A stretch of DNA of 64,000 nucleotides from Candidatus Obscuribacter sp. (GCA_016718315.1 JADKDV010000001.1:62001-126000), one strand, 5' to 3'; positions 25,246 through 34,543 are shown, numbered from the stretch's first letter. Made by a program: numbers and translations. Notes: generated by a model not told the origin, from the sequence alone.

Positions 25246-26232
25246 TTACCAGCGGCCGGGTATGGCTCGCTTTTGGCTGGGGATTAAGACACGCAGACCA
25301 TTGTTTTTAATAGGGTCGTACTCTATCTGGCTAGGATCTATCATGGCACTATTGTCAGGTAAAAAGACTACCGCCGGAGCGGTTTTGACTCCAAACTTAC
25401 TTGCCAGTGCCATATAGTCAGGCTCTTGTATGTTAAATCGTTTGATTAAAGTAGGCGGTGCGCCAGGAGCATCCCAGTAGCGATCGCCGTCTGCATATGA
25501 GACAAACGCTGGAGGCTTTTTGCTTGGTCCAGTTTTGTCGTCGATAAACTCCATGATCATACGTTTTGGGCTGCGGGGCGATACCACAAAAAACGGCGCT
25601 TCCACTGCTCCTTCTCGAGCTTTGGGGCGCATTTGTTGCTCGGCTTCCAGCATGGGCTTTACAAACATTAGTTGATTTTGTTCGTGTTCATCTTTTAGTT
25701 TGTGCATGGCCAGGCGAGTAAGGTCATATGATTGTTCTTTGCCACCTGGCATGGCGCTGCCTCTTTCTGTATCTGATACCGTAACTTTAACGGTACTACC
25801 AGCGGTGCCACGTAAAGAAAAGGCGATTTCGGCACCAGTCATCGGCAAGCAGTAGTTGTCATCGATTTTGACCAGATATTGACCGGCTTTTATGCCTGCG
25901 CCCTCGGCGGGACTGCCCTTGGCGATTTGATCGATTATGGGCGTTAGATTACCGTTGTAGCAATTGACAGTGATGCCGACTACGCCTTCTCTTTTTTCTA
26001 AGGTGGGATTAAAAGCGATTGTCTTTTGCTGCTTTGATTGCTCCGCTGACGCCTTATCTAATTGGCGTACTTGCTTTTTTGCCGCCTCTAGATTGGCTAG
26101 CATCTTGTCGTTTTCGGCATTGACGCTTTTGATTGATGGTGTCATATTGTCGCAAACATACGCACCATAAGCCAGTATCCCTATCACAATTACAGAGATG
26201 ACGACTCTCACGACTTTTGTTTTGTCTTGCAC
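25246..26232 (-). CDS. membrane-anchored PDZ protein with thioredoxin-like C-terminus
   Basis: The 328-residue product has one N-terminal transmembrane anchor ('VVISVIVIGILAYGAYV'), a coiled-coil stretch (residues ~35-65), then a PDZ domain ('IAKGSPAEGAGIKAGQYLVKI' region, of which 'GSPAEGAGIKAGQ' is the core) around 80-160. The end, 'LASKFGVKTAPAVVFLPDNS', resembles the cis-Pro region of thioredoxin folds, but no CxxC is present. It is likely a periplasmic scaffold or redox-inert chaperone. It follows the old yellow enzyme gene by 13 bases on the same strand. Confidence 0.6.
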   Translation of the reverse strand: MQDKTKVVRVVISVIVIGILAYGAYVCDNMTPSIKSVNAENDKMLANLEAAKKQVRQLDKASAEQSKQQKTIAFNPTLEKREGVVGITVNCYNGNLTPIIDQIAKGSPAEGAGIKAGQYLVKIDDNYCLPMTGAEIAFSLRGTAGSTVKVTVSDTERGSAMPGGKEQSYDLTRLAMHKLKDEHEQNQLMFVKPMLEAEQQMRPKAREGAVEAPFFVVSPRSPKRMIMEFIDDKTGPSKKPPAFVSYADGDRYWDAPGAPPTLIKRFNIQEPDYMALASKFGVKTAPAVVFLPDNSAMIDPSQIEYDPIKNNGLRVLIPSQKRAIPGRW

Positions 26233-26245
26233 GCAATTGCCTCAA

Positions 26246-27364
26246 CTAGCGCAGATATTGCAATTCTTCGCGTCTAAATGGACGCATTTTATCGATTTTG
26301 TTGTCACGCACAAGATTGGCCCAGTCTGGGTTACTAAGCAAGGCGCGACCTACGGCCACTAGATCAAACTCGTTGTTTTCCAGGCGGGCTTCTAGATCAT
26401 GGAAGTCGATTGCGTCATTGTGTGTGTCTTTGGCAAAGGTGTGGATAAAGTCCTCGTTGAGCGAGACCGAGCCCACTGTGATGCTTGGCTTACCTGTCAG
26501 TTTTTTAGCCCAGCCAGCTAGATTGAGGTTGGAGCCATCAAACTCAGGTAGCCAAAATCTGCGAGTAGAGCAATGAAAAATATCTACGCCTGCTTCACTA
26601 AGTGGCACGAGCCATTGTTCTAGCTCTTGAGGTGTGGTGGCGTTTTTAAAATCAAAGGCACTTAGCTTCCACTGTGAGAAGCGCAGAGACAGAGGATAAT
26701 CGTCGCCTACTGCCGCTTTTACTGCCCGCACCAGCTCTGCTACAAAAGCGGCTCTCTGAGCGATTGTTGGTCCGCCATATTGATCGGTGCGCTTATTTGT
26801 TTGACTCCAAAAAAATTGGTCCAACATATAGCCATGAGCCCCGTGCAGCTCCAGTCCATCAAAACCGCATGCTTTGGCGCTTATCGCTGAGCGCACATAA
26901 CCGTCTAGCAAGGCTTCTATACGGGCGACAGTCATTGGCTCACCAAGAGTGGTGCCATCAAATGCCAGACCGGAGGGTCCAATAGCATCTTGCCCGCTGG
27001 GGTTTTTGCCATTTAGAGGCGACATGCCCAGGTGCCAGAGCTGGGGAAATATTAAGCCGCCAGCTGCATGTACTTGTGTTACGACGCGGCGCCAGCCGGC
27101 CAGTGCGTCGTCGCCGTAGAGGTGGGGCACTGCCGGATACCAGTGGATGCCGGCTGCCTTGTCATCTATAAATGTACCTTCGGTAATAATAAGCCCCGTG
27201 CCGCCTGCGGCTCGCCTGGCGTAATACTCCGCCACGTCCTCGCCTGGTATGCCATCTGGTGATTTGCCGCGGGTCATGGGCGCCATGACGACTCGATTGG
27301 GGAGGCGCAACCCTTTTAACTCAAATGGCTGAAATAGGCGGCTGGCGAGCGTTGTAGTAGGCAT
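26246..27364 (-). CDS. NADH:flavin oxidoreductase, old yellow enzyme family
   Basis: The 372-residue TIM-barrel flavoprotein has 'NRVVMAPMTRGKSPDG' near residue 22 (FMN-binding region), 'LWHLGMSPLNGKNPSG' near 110, 'GFDGLELHGAHGYMLDQFF' (the parts 'ELHGAHGYMLDQF' hold the active-site His/His-Asn region) near 175 and 'DLVAVGRALLSNPDW' near 335. The family reduces activated alkenes and nitro compounds with NAD(P)H. Two direct 15-bp repeats lie just upstream (27397-27434) and may bind its regulator. The PDZ-protein gene follows. Confidence 0.9.
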   Translation of the reverse strand: MPTTTLASRLFQPFELKGLRLPNRVVMAPMTRGKSPDGIPGEDVAEYYARRAAGGTGLIITEGTFIDDKAAGIHWYPAVPHLYGDDALAGWRRVVTQVHAAGGLIFPQLWHLGMSPLNGKNPSGQDAIGPSGLAFDGTTLGEPMTVARIEALLDGYVRSAISAKACGFDGLELHGAHGYMLDQFFWSQTNKRTDQYGGPTIAQRAAFVAELVRAVKAAVGDDYPLSLRFSQWKLSAFDFKNATTPQELEQWLVPLSEAGVDIFHCSTRRFWLPEFDGSNLNLAGWAKKLTGKPSITVGSVSLNEDFIHTFAKDTHNDAIDFHDLEARLENNEFDLVAVGRALLSNPDWANLVRDNKIDKMRPFRREELQYLR

Positions 27365-27396
27365 GACTTCCCTTTGGCGGTTTTAAACTTGAATGT

Positions 27397-27434
27397 GTCT
27401 GTTATTGATAATTGCAAGCGTCTGTTATTGATAA
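27397..27434. promoter_or_regulatory. two perfect 15-bp direct repeats upstream of the old yellow enzyme gene
   Basis: GTCTGTTATTGATAA occurs at 27397-27411 and again at 27420-27434, a 23-base period. The repeats lie 33-70 bases upstream of the flavin oxidoreductase start (27364, minus strand), where a regulator would bind. No regulator gene is adjacent. They could be the half-sites of a repressor that responds to electrophiles; that is inference. Confidence 0.55.
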
Positions 27435-27501
27435 GGACCTATTATAGGGTAAGCAAAAGGGCAATCCTGATAGACTATAAATTGTCTTTGTGAGTGACAT
27501 C

Positions 27502-27795
27502 ATGAGTAAGCCATTTTTTACAGTTGTCGACACATTTTGGTTTAGCAAGGGTTTTCTTGTCGTAGCCACCGATGTCTATGATGAGTTGCCAGAGTTTAGG
27601 TCAGGTGACGAGCTGGTCTTTTATCGACCGGACGGCACCACTGTCCAGGGCAAGACCTGGAACATGGCTGTGGTGCTCGAAGAAGATGAAAAGCCGCTGC
27701 CATCTGTGCACGATAAATATCGTACTTTGCTCTCGTTTAGTGTAGAGGGTCTGACATTTGACGAAAACGGCTATGACCTGGCTGATAGCAAATAG
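27502..27795 (+). CDS. hypothetical small protein
   Basis: The 97-residue product (ATG at 27502; an in-frame GTG at 27490 is an alternative) is acidic, soluble and has no signal or membrane segment. It contains 'SGDELVFYRPDGTTVQGKTW', reminiscent of the beta-strand core of small regulatory or Tu-like domains ('GDELVFYRPDGT'), but no family is recognised. It lies alone between the old yellow enzyme gene (divergent) and the MarR gene (convergent). Confidence 0.6.
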   Translation: MSKPFFTVVDTFWFSKGFLVVATDVYDELPEFRSGDELVFYRPDGTTVQGKTWNMAVVLEEDEKPLPSVHDKYRTLLSFSVEGLTFDENGYDLADSK

Positions 27796-27855
27796 TTTGT
27801 AAGTTACCGAAAGTCTGTTGGCTGCTGGTCGTCGCAATAGGCTGTGGCGCTATGT

Positions 27856-28860
27856 TTAACCACCCAGGTTTTCGATCATCTTGCAGAGAAATGATTTGAG
27901 AAACTCCTGCTCTTTGCTCTTTATGCCAACGAGCATTTCACTTGTGACAGCCACAGCAATGGGAGGCAAAACGTCAAAGAGGCGCTCGCCTTCATTAGTG
28001 AGATAGATGAGCATGCGTCTGCGATCGCTTGTGTCCACTTTTCGGTAGATCAGACCCCGCTCTTCCATGCGCTCCAGTACGCCAGCCAGGGTACCGCCTA
28101 CTTGCTCGATATATTGTCCAATTTCGCTTACCGGGACACCGTCATGTTGCCACAGGCGGCAAAGCACGATCCAGTGCGTGACAGTGACGTTGTGTGGCTC
28201 GATGCGATCTGTAAACTTGCGAGTCAAAAGCATGGAGGTGGTTTTGAGTCTGTAACCCAGTGATTTGGGTGGCAAGATGCGGCTGAGTTTGCGTGGCATG
28301 GAGCCGTCGCATTCAGGGAGTGCACAGGTGTATTCGGGCGAAAGATTGGCAAGCAGATGGTTAATCAGATTGGAAAAATTGTCGATGTCGCCAGGGTCTA
28401 TGCCTTTAAATATGCCGGTCCACATTTTTTGCACCAGCACAGGCAGCTCATCTTTTAAGGCTGCACCCTGAGCAGTGAGATAGACCCGATAGACTCGCCT
28501 GTCTGACGGGTGGCGTTTGCGTTTGACGAGTTTGCGTTTTTCCATGCGATCAAGCACGCCGGTCAGAGTGCCGCCGATTTGCTGCAATTGCTTGGCTAGA
28601 TAGGTTACAGGTTGACCATCCTGGCGCCAGAGACAGGCTAAAACTACCCAGTGCACAGACGTCAGGTCGTGCTCTTGCAGGATTTCGCCGATGCGACGAC
28701 TGAGTAAATTGCTGCAGCGTTTGACATAGTAGCCGACTGACTGCCTGTCTAAAAACTGTTGATATGCTGCCGGGACTTTGCGGGTTGTCGACTTTTGCGC
28801 CACGAGTTGCCGTTTATCCTGAGACTTGATTGGTTGTCTGTACAACAATTTAGCAGGCAC
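27856..28860 (-). CDS. tandem MarR-type transcriptional regulator (two fused MarR domains)
   Basis: The 334-residue protein contains two MarR winged-helix domains in series. Copy 1 (~residues 40-170) has 'LTSVHWVVLACLWRQDGQPV', 'GGTLTGVLDRMEKRKLVKR' and 'SDRRVYRVYLTAQG'. Copy 2 (~200-330) has 'VTVTHWIVLCRLWQHDGVPV', 'GGTLAGVLERMEERGLIYRK' and 'SDRRRMLIYLTNEG' (key parts only). MarR proteins normally act as homodimers, so this fusion is a covalent pseudo-dimer. It is divergent from the RND pump gene, and two 21-bp direct repeats lie between them. It probably represses the pump and perhaps itself. Confidence 0.88.
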   Translation of the reverse strand: MPAKLLYRQPIKSQDKRQLVAQKSTTRKVPAAYQQFLDRQSVGYYVKRCSNLLSRRIGEILQEHDLTSVHWVVLACLWRQDGQPVTYLAKQLQQIGGTLTGVLDRMEKRKLVKRKRHPSDRRVYRVYLTAQGAALKDELPVLVQKMWTGIFKGIDPGDIDNFSNLINHLLANLSPEYTCALPECDGSMPRKLSRILPPKSLGYRLKTTSMLLTRKFTDRIEPHNVTVTHWIVLCRLWQHDGVPVSEIGQYIEQVGGTLAGVLERMEERGLIYRKVDTSDRRRMLIYLTNEGERLFDVLPPIAVAVTSEMLVGIKSKEQEFLKSFLCKMIENLGG

Positions 28861-28967
28861 GAATTATGCCATTATCCACATCTGATATTTAAAATTGTAT
28901 CTTGCCTGATGTCAAAGCGGGGCACTGTTGGTGGTTTTTACGCTCAAATTTAATTAGGGCCTAGCCG

Positions 28968-29009
28968 AATAGTTCGTATAACCTATAAAATAGTTCGTAT
29001 AACCTATAA
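28968..29009. promoter_or_regulatory. two perfect 21-bp tandem direct repeats, probable MarR operators at the RND promoter
   Basis: The 21-base unit at 28968-28988 is repeated without a gap or mismatch at 28989-29009; its core is AGTTCGTATAACCTATA with the partial dyad GTT(N5)AAC. The 21-base period places the copies two helical turns apart on one DNA face. The second copy runs into TATAAT (29005-29010), a consensus -10 for the pump gene, so binding would occlude RNA polymerase. The repeats lie between the tandem-MarR gene (start 28860) and the RND gene (start 29097). Confidence 0.75.
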
Positions 29010-29096
29010 TTTGGTTTGCACAATCCATTAACTGTTTTGCATAAACCAAATTTAGTTTGTATCAGCTTAAATAGCGCCCATCCTCCAGGTGTCTTG

Positions 29097-32000
29097 GTGT
29101 GGATTGTTGAGTTAGCCCTCAGAAGGCCTTACACATTTGTCGTTATGTCTTTGCTTATTGCGATTTTGGGCGCGGTGAGCATTGCCCGTATGCCTACAGA
29201 CATCTTCCCTTTTATCAATGTGCCGGTAGTGAGCGTTATCTGGAGTTATAACGGTCTGCCAGCAGAAGAAATGGAAAACCGCATCACCACAATCTGTGAG
29301 CGAGCGATTACGACAGTGACAAGCGGCATCGAGCATATCGAGTCCAAGTCGGTCAGTGGGATCTCTATTATCAAGGTCTATCTGCATCAGGGTGCTGATG
29401 TCGGACGCGCTGTGGGGACGATTGGTTCGCTTTGTCAGACGCTTCTCAGGGTTTATCCCGCTGGTACGACACCACCTCTGATTACATCGTTCAGTGCTTC
29501 TGATGTGCCTATCTTGCAACTCGGAGTTGGCAGCGACAAATTTAGTGAGGCTGAGCTTTTTGACTTTTGTCTCAACTTTATCCGTACTGGTTTGTCTGGA
29601 GTAGAGGGTGCATCGATACCCTTGCCTTATGGTGGTAAGAGCCGTCAGGTGATGGTTGACCTCAATCCATCGGAGCTTTTAGCCAAAGGGCTTTCGCCTG
29701 TAGATGTAGCTAACGCAGTGGGCAGCCAAAACGTCATTATCCCCAGCGGTCAGGCCAAGATGGGCAATACTGAGTATGCCTTTCAGCTAAATAGCAGTCC
29801 TACCACAATTGATGCCTTTAATGATTTGCCGGTCAAGCAAATTAAAGGTGCCACTATCTATGTCAAAGACGTGGCTCAAGTCCATGACGGCTATGCAGTA
29901 CAGACCAATATCGTCCATCAAAATGGCAGGCGTTCGACCCTCCTTAATGTCCTCAAAAACGGCAATGCTTCCACAATTGCTGTAGTCGACAGGATACGCA
30001 AAGCACTGCCGCGCATTTTGTCCACTTTGCCGCCAGAGCTAAAAATCGCCATGCTCTCTGACCAGTCTGTGTTTGTAAAGGCTGCAGTCGACGGTGTCGT
30101 AAAAGAAGCCATCACAGCTGCCGGACTGACAGCGCTATTTATGTTTTTGATTTTGGCTAGCTGGCGCAGCACCATTATTGTGGCTATTTCAATCCCGCTA
30201 TCCATACTTGCTTCGATCATTTGTCTCAATGCTTGCGGTCAGACGCTCAACACAATGACGCTGGGTGGCATGGCACTGGCTGTGGGCATGCTCGTGGACG
30301 ATGCCACTGTTGAGGTCGAAAACATCCACAGACAATTGGGTCTAGGTAAAGCAATCGAGCGTGCCATCCTTGATGGTGCCCAACAAGTGGCAGCACCTGC
30401 CTTTGTTTCGACACTAGCTATATGTATTGTGTTTGTGCCAGTGTTTTTGCTGACTGAGCCTGCTCGCTCTTTATTTGTGCCGCTGGCGCTGTCAGTGGTT
30501 TTTGCCATGATGTTTAGTTATTTGCTCTCGCGCACACTGGTGCCAGTCATGGCTAGAGCGCTCTTGCGCGGGCACGAAAACCACGAAATCGAATCTACCC
30601 GCAGCATCTTTGCTCCGCTCTTCAAAGCTACCGAGCACGCGTTTGAGTTTTTGCGCAATATGTACAGAGATCTTCTGGCCTATTTGCTGAGTCGCAAACT
30701 TATCTGCATTGTCACCTTTTTGATTTTATTTGCTGGATGCTTCAGCATGATTCCTCTTATTGGGCAGGATTTCTTCCCGGCGGTGGATGGCGGGCAGATG
30801 CGCTTGCACCTGGTCTGTCCCACTGGTTCCAGGTTGGAAGAGACTGAGCGCACCTTTACCAGTATCGAGAGCGCCATCAAAAAAGTTATTCCGCCGGAGG
30901 AATTGGGCGACATCCTCGACAATATTGGACTACCTAATAGTGGTATCAACCTTGCTTACGGCGATAACATTACTGTTTCGGATTTTGATGGCGAGATGCT
31001 GATATCGCTCAAAGAGGACCACAAAAAATCAGTCTTTGAGTATGCCAAAAAAATTCGCCTGATGATGCGGCAAGAGTTTCCTCATGTGCAATGTTTCTTT
31101 CAGCCAGCTGATATCGTCTCTCAGATACTCAATGCCGGTCTGCCAGCTCCAATCGATATCCAGGTCACTGGTAGAGATAAGCCAGCTAACTACAAGATTG
31201 CTCAATTGCTCAAAGAAAAAATTGAGAAAGTGCAAGGGGCTGTGGATGTAACTTTGCACCAGGTGGTAGACGCACCACAAGTCAAGTTTGACGTAGATAG
31301 AGTGAGAGCCAATCAACTGGGCTTTACTCAACGCGATATTGCTCAGGCTGTTTTGATGAGTTTGAGCTCAAGCTTTCAGACATCGCCTAGCTTTTGGGTT
31401 AATCCAAAAAACGGCGTCAATTACAACGTCGCCATTCAGACGCCTCAATCGCGCATGAATACTATCGATGCCATCTTAAATACACCTGTCACTTCACCTT
31501 TGCCCGGGCACGCGCCTCAGCTTTTGGCTAACCTGGGTAGTATCTCTCGTGGTATCACACCGGCTGTAGTCAGTCACTATCGCATCCAAAATGTCTACGA
31601 CGTCTTTGTCAACGTGCAAGACCGCGATCTGGGTGGAGTTAGCAGTGATATTCAAAAGATCATAAAAGAAATTGAAGGCAAAAAGCTGCTTCCACGCGGC
31701 ACTTATATCTATGTGCGCGGTCAAGCCGATAGCATGACTAATGCTTTTACAGGACTTCTGGGTGGTATGGCATTTGCTTTGATTTTGATCTATTTGCTCC
31801 TGGTAGTTAACTTCCATAGCTGGGTAGATCCACTTATTGTTCTGGCCGCTTTGCCAGGGGCTTTTTCTGGTATTGTGCTGGCACTCTTTGCCACCAATAC
31901 TGCTTTTAGTGTGCCAGCCTTAATGGGGGCAATCATGAGTATCGGGGTGGCGTCAGCTAACAGCATCCTGCTCATTACTTTTGCCAATGAGCAAATCGAA

Positions 32001-32285
32001 GAAGGTGTGGAGCCTGTGGCAGCGGCTCTGAGTGCTGGCTATAACCGCTTTAGACCAGTAATAATGACGGCTACAGCCATGATAATCGGGATGTTGCCGA
32101 TGGCCCTGGGACTGGGCGAGGGTGGCTCACAAAACGCGCCACTGGGTCGAGCTGTTATTGGTGGACTGTTGATGGCGACTCTCGCCACTTTGTTATTTGT
32201 ACCTTGTGTTTTTGCAGTAGTTAGATTGAGACGCCCACAGCGTCCCAGTGCACATACAGCGGCTTTAGAGCATGCTGGGAGGTAA
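29097..32285 (+). CDS. RND efflux transporter permease subunit (AcrB/MexB-like HAE family)
   Basis: GTG at 29097 is preferred because it gives the usual N-terminus '(V/M)WIVELALRRPYTFVV'; an earlier TTG at 29016 would start inside the -10 region. The 1062-residue protein has the twelve-helix RND layout with two large periplasmic loops. The proton-relay acids appear in TM4 as 'GMLVDDATVEVEN' (~residues 402-414), and 'ARMPTDIFPFINVPVV' is the N-terminal loop signature. It exports drugs, lipids or metabolites across the envelope with the adaptor gene 4 bases downstream. No outer-membrane channel gene follows. Regulation is likely by the adjacent tandem MarR protein. Confidence 0.92.
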   Translation: MWIVELALRRPYTFVVMSLLIAILGAVSIARMPTDIFPFINVPVVSVIWSYNGLPAEEMENRITTICERAITTVTSGIEHIESKSVSGISIIKVYLHQGADVGRAVGTIGSLCQTLLRVYPAGTTPPLITSFSASDVPILQLGVGSDKFSEAELFDFCLNFIRTGLSGVEGASIPLPYGGKSRQVMVDLNPSELLAKGLSPVDVANAVGSQNVIIPSGQAKMGNTEYAFQLNSSPTTIDAFNDLPVKQIKGATIYVKDVAQVHDGYAVQTNIVHQNGRRSTLLNVLKNGNASTIAVVDRIRKALPRILSTLPPELKIAMLSDQSVFVKAAVDGVVKEAITAAGLTALFMFLILASWRSTIIVAISIPLSILASIICLNACGQTLNTMTLGGMALAVGMLVDDATVEVENIHRQLGLGKAIERAILDGAQQVAAPAFVSTLAICIVFVPVFLLTEPARSLFVPLALSVVFAMMFSYLLSRTLVPVMARALLRGHENHEIESTRSIFAPLFKATEHAFEFLRNMYRDLLAYLLSRKLICIVTFLILFAGCFSMIPLIGQDFFPAVDGGQMRLHLVCPTGSRLEETERTFTSIESAIKKVIPPEELGDILDNIGLPNSGINLAYGDNITVSDFDGEMLISLKEDHKKSVFEYAKKIRLMMRQEFPHVQCFFQPADIVSQILNAGLPAPIDIQVTGRDKPANYKIAQLLKEKIEKVQGAVDVTLHQVVDAPQVKFDVDRVRANQLGFTQRDIAQAVLMSLSSSFQTSPSFWVNPKNGVNYNVAIQTPQSRMNTIDAILNTPVTSPLPGHAPQLLANLGSISRGITPAVVSHYRIQNVYDVFVNVQDRDLGGVSSDIQKIIKEIEGKKLLPRGTYIYVRGQADSMTNAFTGLLGGMAFALILIYLLLVVNFHSWVDPLIVLAALPGAFSGIVLALFATNTAFSVPALMGAIMSIGVASANSILLITFANEQIEEGVEPVAAALSAGYNRFRPVIMTATAMIIGMLPMALGLGEGGSQNAPLGRAVIGGLLMATLATLLFVPCVFAVVRLRRPQRPSAHTAALEHAGR

Positions 32286-32288
32286 CCC

Positions 32289-33794
32289 ATGGGTGATACT
32301 GGAGCAGATATTATGGAGCCATTAACGGATGGCATGTCGGGCGGTGCTCCGCAAGATAGAAGAAATCTGGGCGCCGATAATGCCTCAGGCAATGCCTCAG
32401 GCAATGTCTCTGGCGGCACATCGGGCAAATCCCACGGCAATTTCTCTGGGCGCAAACCGCCAGCTCCAAAGGTGCTTCTGTTGGCAATTACTGTTGGCAT
32501 TTTGTTGCTTGTCGGCGTGCTAGTGGCGGGCATATTGCCGCGTTTAAACCGTCAGGCTGAGCTAAATAAACATGCTGAGGTAATTGCCACCACCAAGCGC
32601 ACTATTGCTGTGGTCAAAGCTGTCAAAGATAAGGGCAAAAGTAGTTTTACCTTGCCCGCCAACTTAGAGCCTATCCAGGAGATACCGATATATGCTCGTT
32701 GCGACGGTTATTTAAAAGAGCGTCTCGTTGACATCGGCGATGTCGTAAAAGTCGGTCAAGTATTGGCAGTAATAGATGCCCCTGAGCTTGATAAACAGCT
32801 TGAGCAAGCACGCGCTGACTTGCGACAAGCCAATAGCCAGGTAAAGTCTAACCAGGCCGATCTAGCTCATGCTCAGTCAGTCCTAATGACTGCTAAGGCG
32901 TCGGTGCGTCGCTTGCAAGCTAATCTTGCTTTTAGCAAAAGACAATTGGGTCGCTACGAAGAGTTAGCCGACGAGGGCGCCATCAGTCGCGAGCAACGTG
33001 ACGAAAAACAGCGTGACCTTGACGCCGACCTCGCTGCCATCCAGGCTGCTCGAGCTGAAGTAGATGCAGCTGATGCACAAGTAAGCTCGGCACGTGAAAA
33101 AATCGAAGTAGCGCGCGGTGCAGTTGCTAGTGCCCAGGCTAATTTGGAGCGTAACCAGACGACCCAAAACTTCCGCTATGTCAAATCTCCTTGCAACGGT
33201 GTTGTTACTGCTCGCAATGTCGATGCCGGAGCACTGGTCAGTGAAGGCAGTGCCAATAGTGTGCAATCCCTTTTGACCATAGCTCGCACAGATGAGTTGA
33301 GAGTATTTGTGGCAGTACCTCAGATGATGTATCGCAAAGTCTCTGTGGGTACTTCAGCTCACCTGGAAGTCGCTGAAATGCCTGGTCGGACCTTTCAAGC
33401 TGTCGTGGCCAAAGTCTCTGGCGGTCTTGATGCTGCCTCACGTACGATGCTGGTGCAGGTGCGTATACCTAACGGTGAGCACATTCTCAAGCCAGGCATG
33501 TACGGCACCATCGTTTTTGACTCTCTCACTTCTACCGATGATGGACCAGGCACTGTGCCTGTTCTGATTCCTGCCAGTGCATTGATTGTCAGACCAACTG
33601 GGCAGTTTGTGGCAGTGGTCAATGCCAATGGTACAGTCCATATGCAAGTGGTCTCCACCGGTCGTGATTACGGACGGCAAATCGAGGTCCTAAAGGGCTT
33701 AATCGGTGGCGAAACAATCGTGCTCGACCCCGATGTCGACCTTAAAGATGGTGCTGTGATTAAACCAGAACTCAAAGCGATGCGAGCAGACTAA
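32289..33794 (+). CDS. RND efflux periplasmic adaptor subunit (HlyD/AcrA-like)
   Basis: The 501-residue protein has a Ser/Gly/Asn-rich cytosolic N-terminus (residues ~30-55, with 'ASGN' repeats), one transmembrane anchor ('VLLLAITVGILLLVGVLVAG', residues ~60-79), then the barrel-sandwich phrase 'YARCDGYLKERLVDIGDVV', a long alpha-hairpin coiled coil (~160-280) and the closing 'VKSPCNGVVTARNVDAGALV'. It links the inner-membrane pump to an outer-membrane channel. It lies 3 bases after the pump stop; its 3' end overlaps the convergent AbiEi-like gene by four bases. Confidence 0.92.
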   Translation: MGDTGADIMEPLTDGMSGGAPQDRRNLGADNASGNASGNVSGGTSGKSHGNFSGRKPPAPKVLLLAITVGILLLVGVLVAGILPRLNRQAELNKHAEVIATTKRTIAVVKAVKDKGKSSFTLPANLEPIQEIPIYARCDGYLKERLVDIGDVVKVGQVLAVIDAPELDKQLEQARADLRQANSQVKSNQADLAHAQSVLMTAKASVRRLQANLAFSKRQLGRYEELADEGAISREQRDEKQRDLDADLAAIQAARAEVDAADAQVSSAREKIEVARGAVASAQANLERNQTTQNFRYVKSPCNGVVTARNVDAGALVSEGSANSVQSLLTIARTDELRVFVAVPQMMYRKVSVGTSAHLEVAEMPGRTFQAVVAKVSGGLDAASRTMLVQVRIPNGEHILKPGMYGTIVFDSLTSTDDGPGTVPVLIPASALIVRPTGQFVAVVNANGTVHMQVVSTGRDYGRQIEVLKGLIGGETIVLDPDVDLKDGAVIKPELKAMRAD

Positions 33795-34543
33795 GGATTT
33801 TTGTTTTTGCGCGGTTTTATATAGACTGTTTTTTTGATGGGTCGTATCATCAGTTGCTCCAAACAACTAGTAGGAGTTGGCGGAAGCAATTGCACTAACC
33901 AGTTAGGCAATAGTTTTTTAAGTGCAGGTACTTTTGCTATTTCCTTTGGTGTTAATTTACTCCATGCTTTTTCTATGTCCTTGCTAGTTATTGAGTCATC
34001 TCCCAGTAACCATAGGTCACGCAACATCCTTCCTGCTGAGCTTTCGCCAAGCCTGTTGATGCGCATTGCCGCGCTTCTTAGATTGATGCGGGAGCTATCC
34101 TGGTGGAATAAAAATGAGCTTGTGCGCCCATCTGATACCAGAGTTATGGAGGATGGCTTGAGCAGCTCTCTGCCTCGGTCGTCGAGCCTTTCCAACCGAT
34201 CCCGGTCGATAGCTGTGGCGACGGTGGCGATTTTTCTGCCGAAGGCTCTACGCTTAACAGCAGCAATTTGTCTCACTGACACCTTGCGATTTTTGGGATT
34301 GTAGAATCTGAAGACGCCCCTTGCCAGACGTTCTAGAGTCCTACTTTTTACCAGTCTTGAAAGCGCGCTATCGAGTGTGCTGCGAGGAGCAAATGGTATT
34401 AAATCTCTGGTGGTGAAAATATATCCTTTTGGCAGTCCGTTGATAAACCTTAAAAATGCCGCGGCTGGGGGTCTGTGGGCATACATGTCCTTTTCCTCCA
34501 AGAGTTTTGCTAGAAATACAGCTGTTTTTCTAGCGAATGTCAC
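33791..34543 (-). CDS. AbiEi-like / DUF6088 antitoxin-type protein, no toxin partner visible
   Basis: The 250-residue product has an N-terminal winged-helix region ('KGYIFTTRDLIPFAPRSTLDSALSRLVKSR', of which 'SALSRLVKSRTLERLARGVF' is diagnostic) followed by the AbiEi-like part 'RKIATVATAIDRDRLERLDD' and a basic C-terminal tail. Proteins of this type act as transcription-repressing antitoxins of type IV systems. The expected AbiEii nucleotidyltransferase is not next to it on either side: the adaptor gene is convergent and a small stress membrane protein is upstream. It may be an orphan regulator. Confidence 0.6.
   Translation of the reverse strand: MTFARKTAVFLAKLLEEKDMYAHRPPAAAFLRFINGLPKGYIFTTRDLIPFAPRSTLDSALSRLVKSRTLERLARGVFRFYNPKNRKVSVRQIAAVKRRAFGRKIATVATAIDRDRLERLDDRGRELLKPSSITLVSDGRTSSFLFHQDSSRINLRSAAMRINRLGESSAGRMLRDLWLLGDDSITSKDIEKAWSKLTPKEIAKVPALKKLLPNWLVQLLPPTPTSCLEQLMIRPIKKTVYIKPRKNKNP

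Noticed and set aside
29016..29096. TTG start of the RND pump at 29016
   Set aside because: It lies six bases after the TATAAT box and would add 27 non-typical residues; GTG at 29097 gives the usual family N-terminus.
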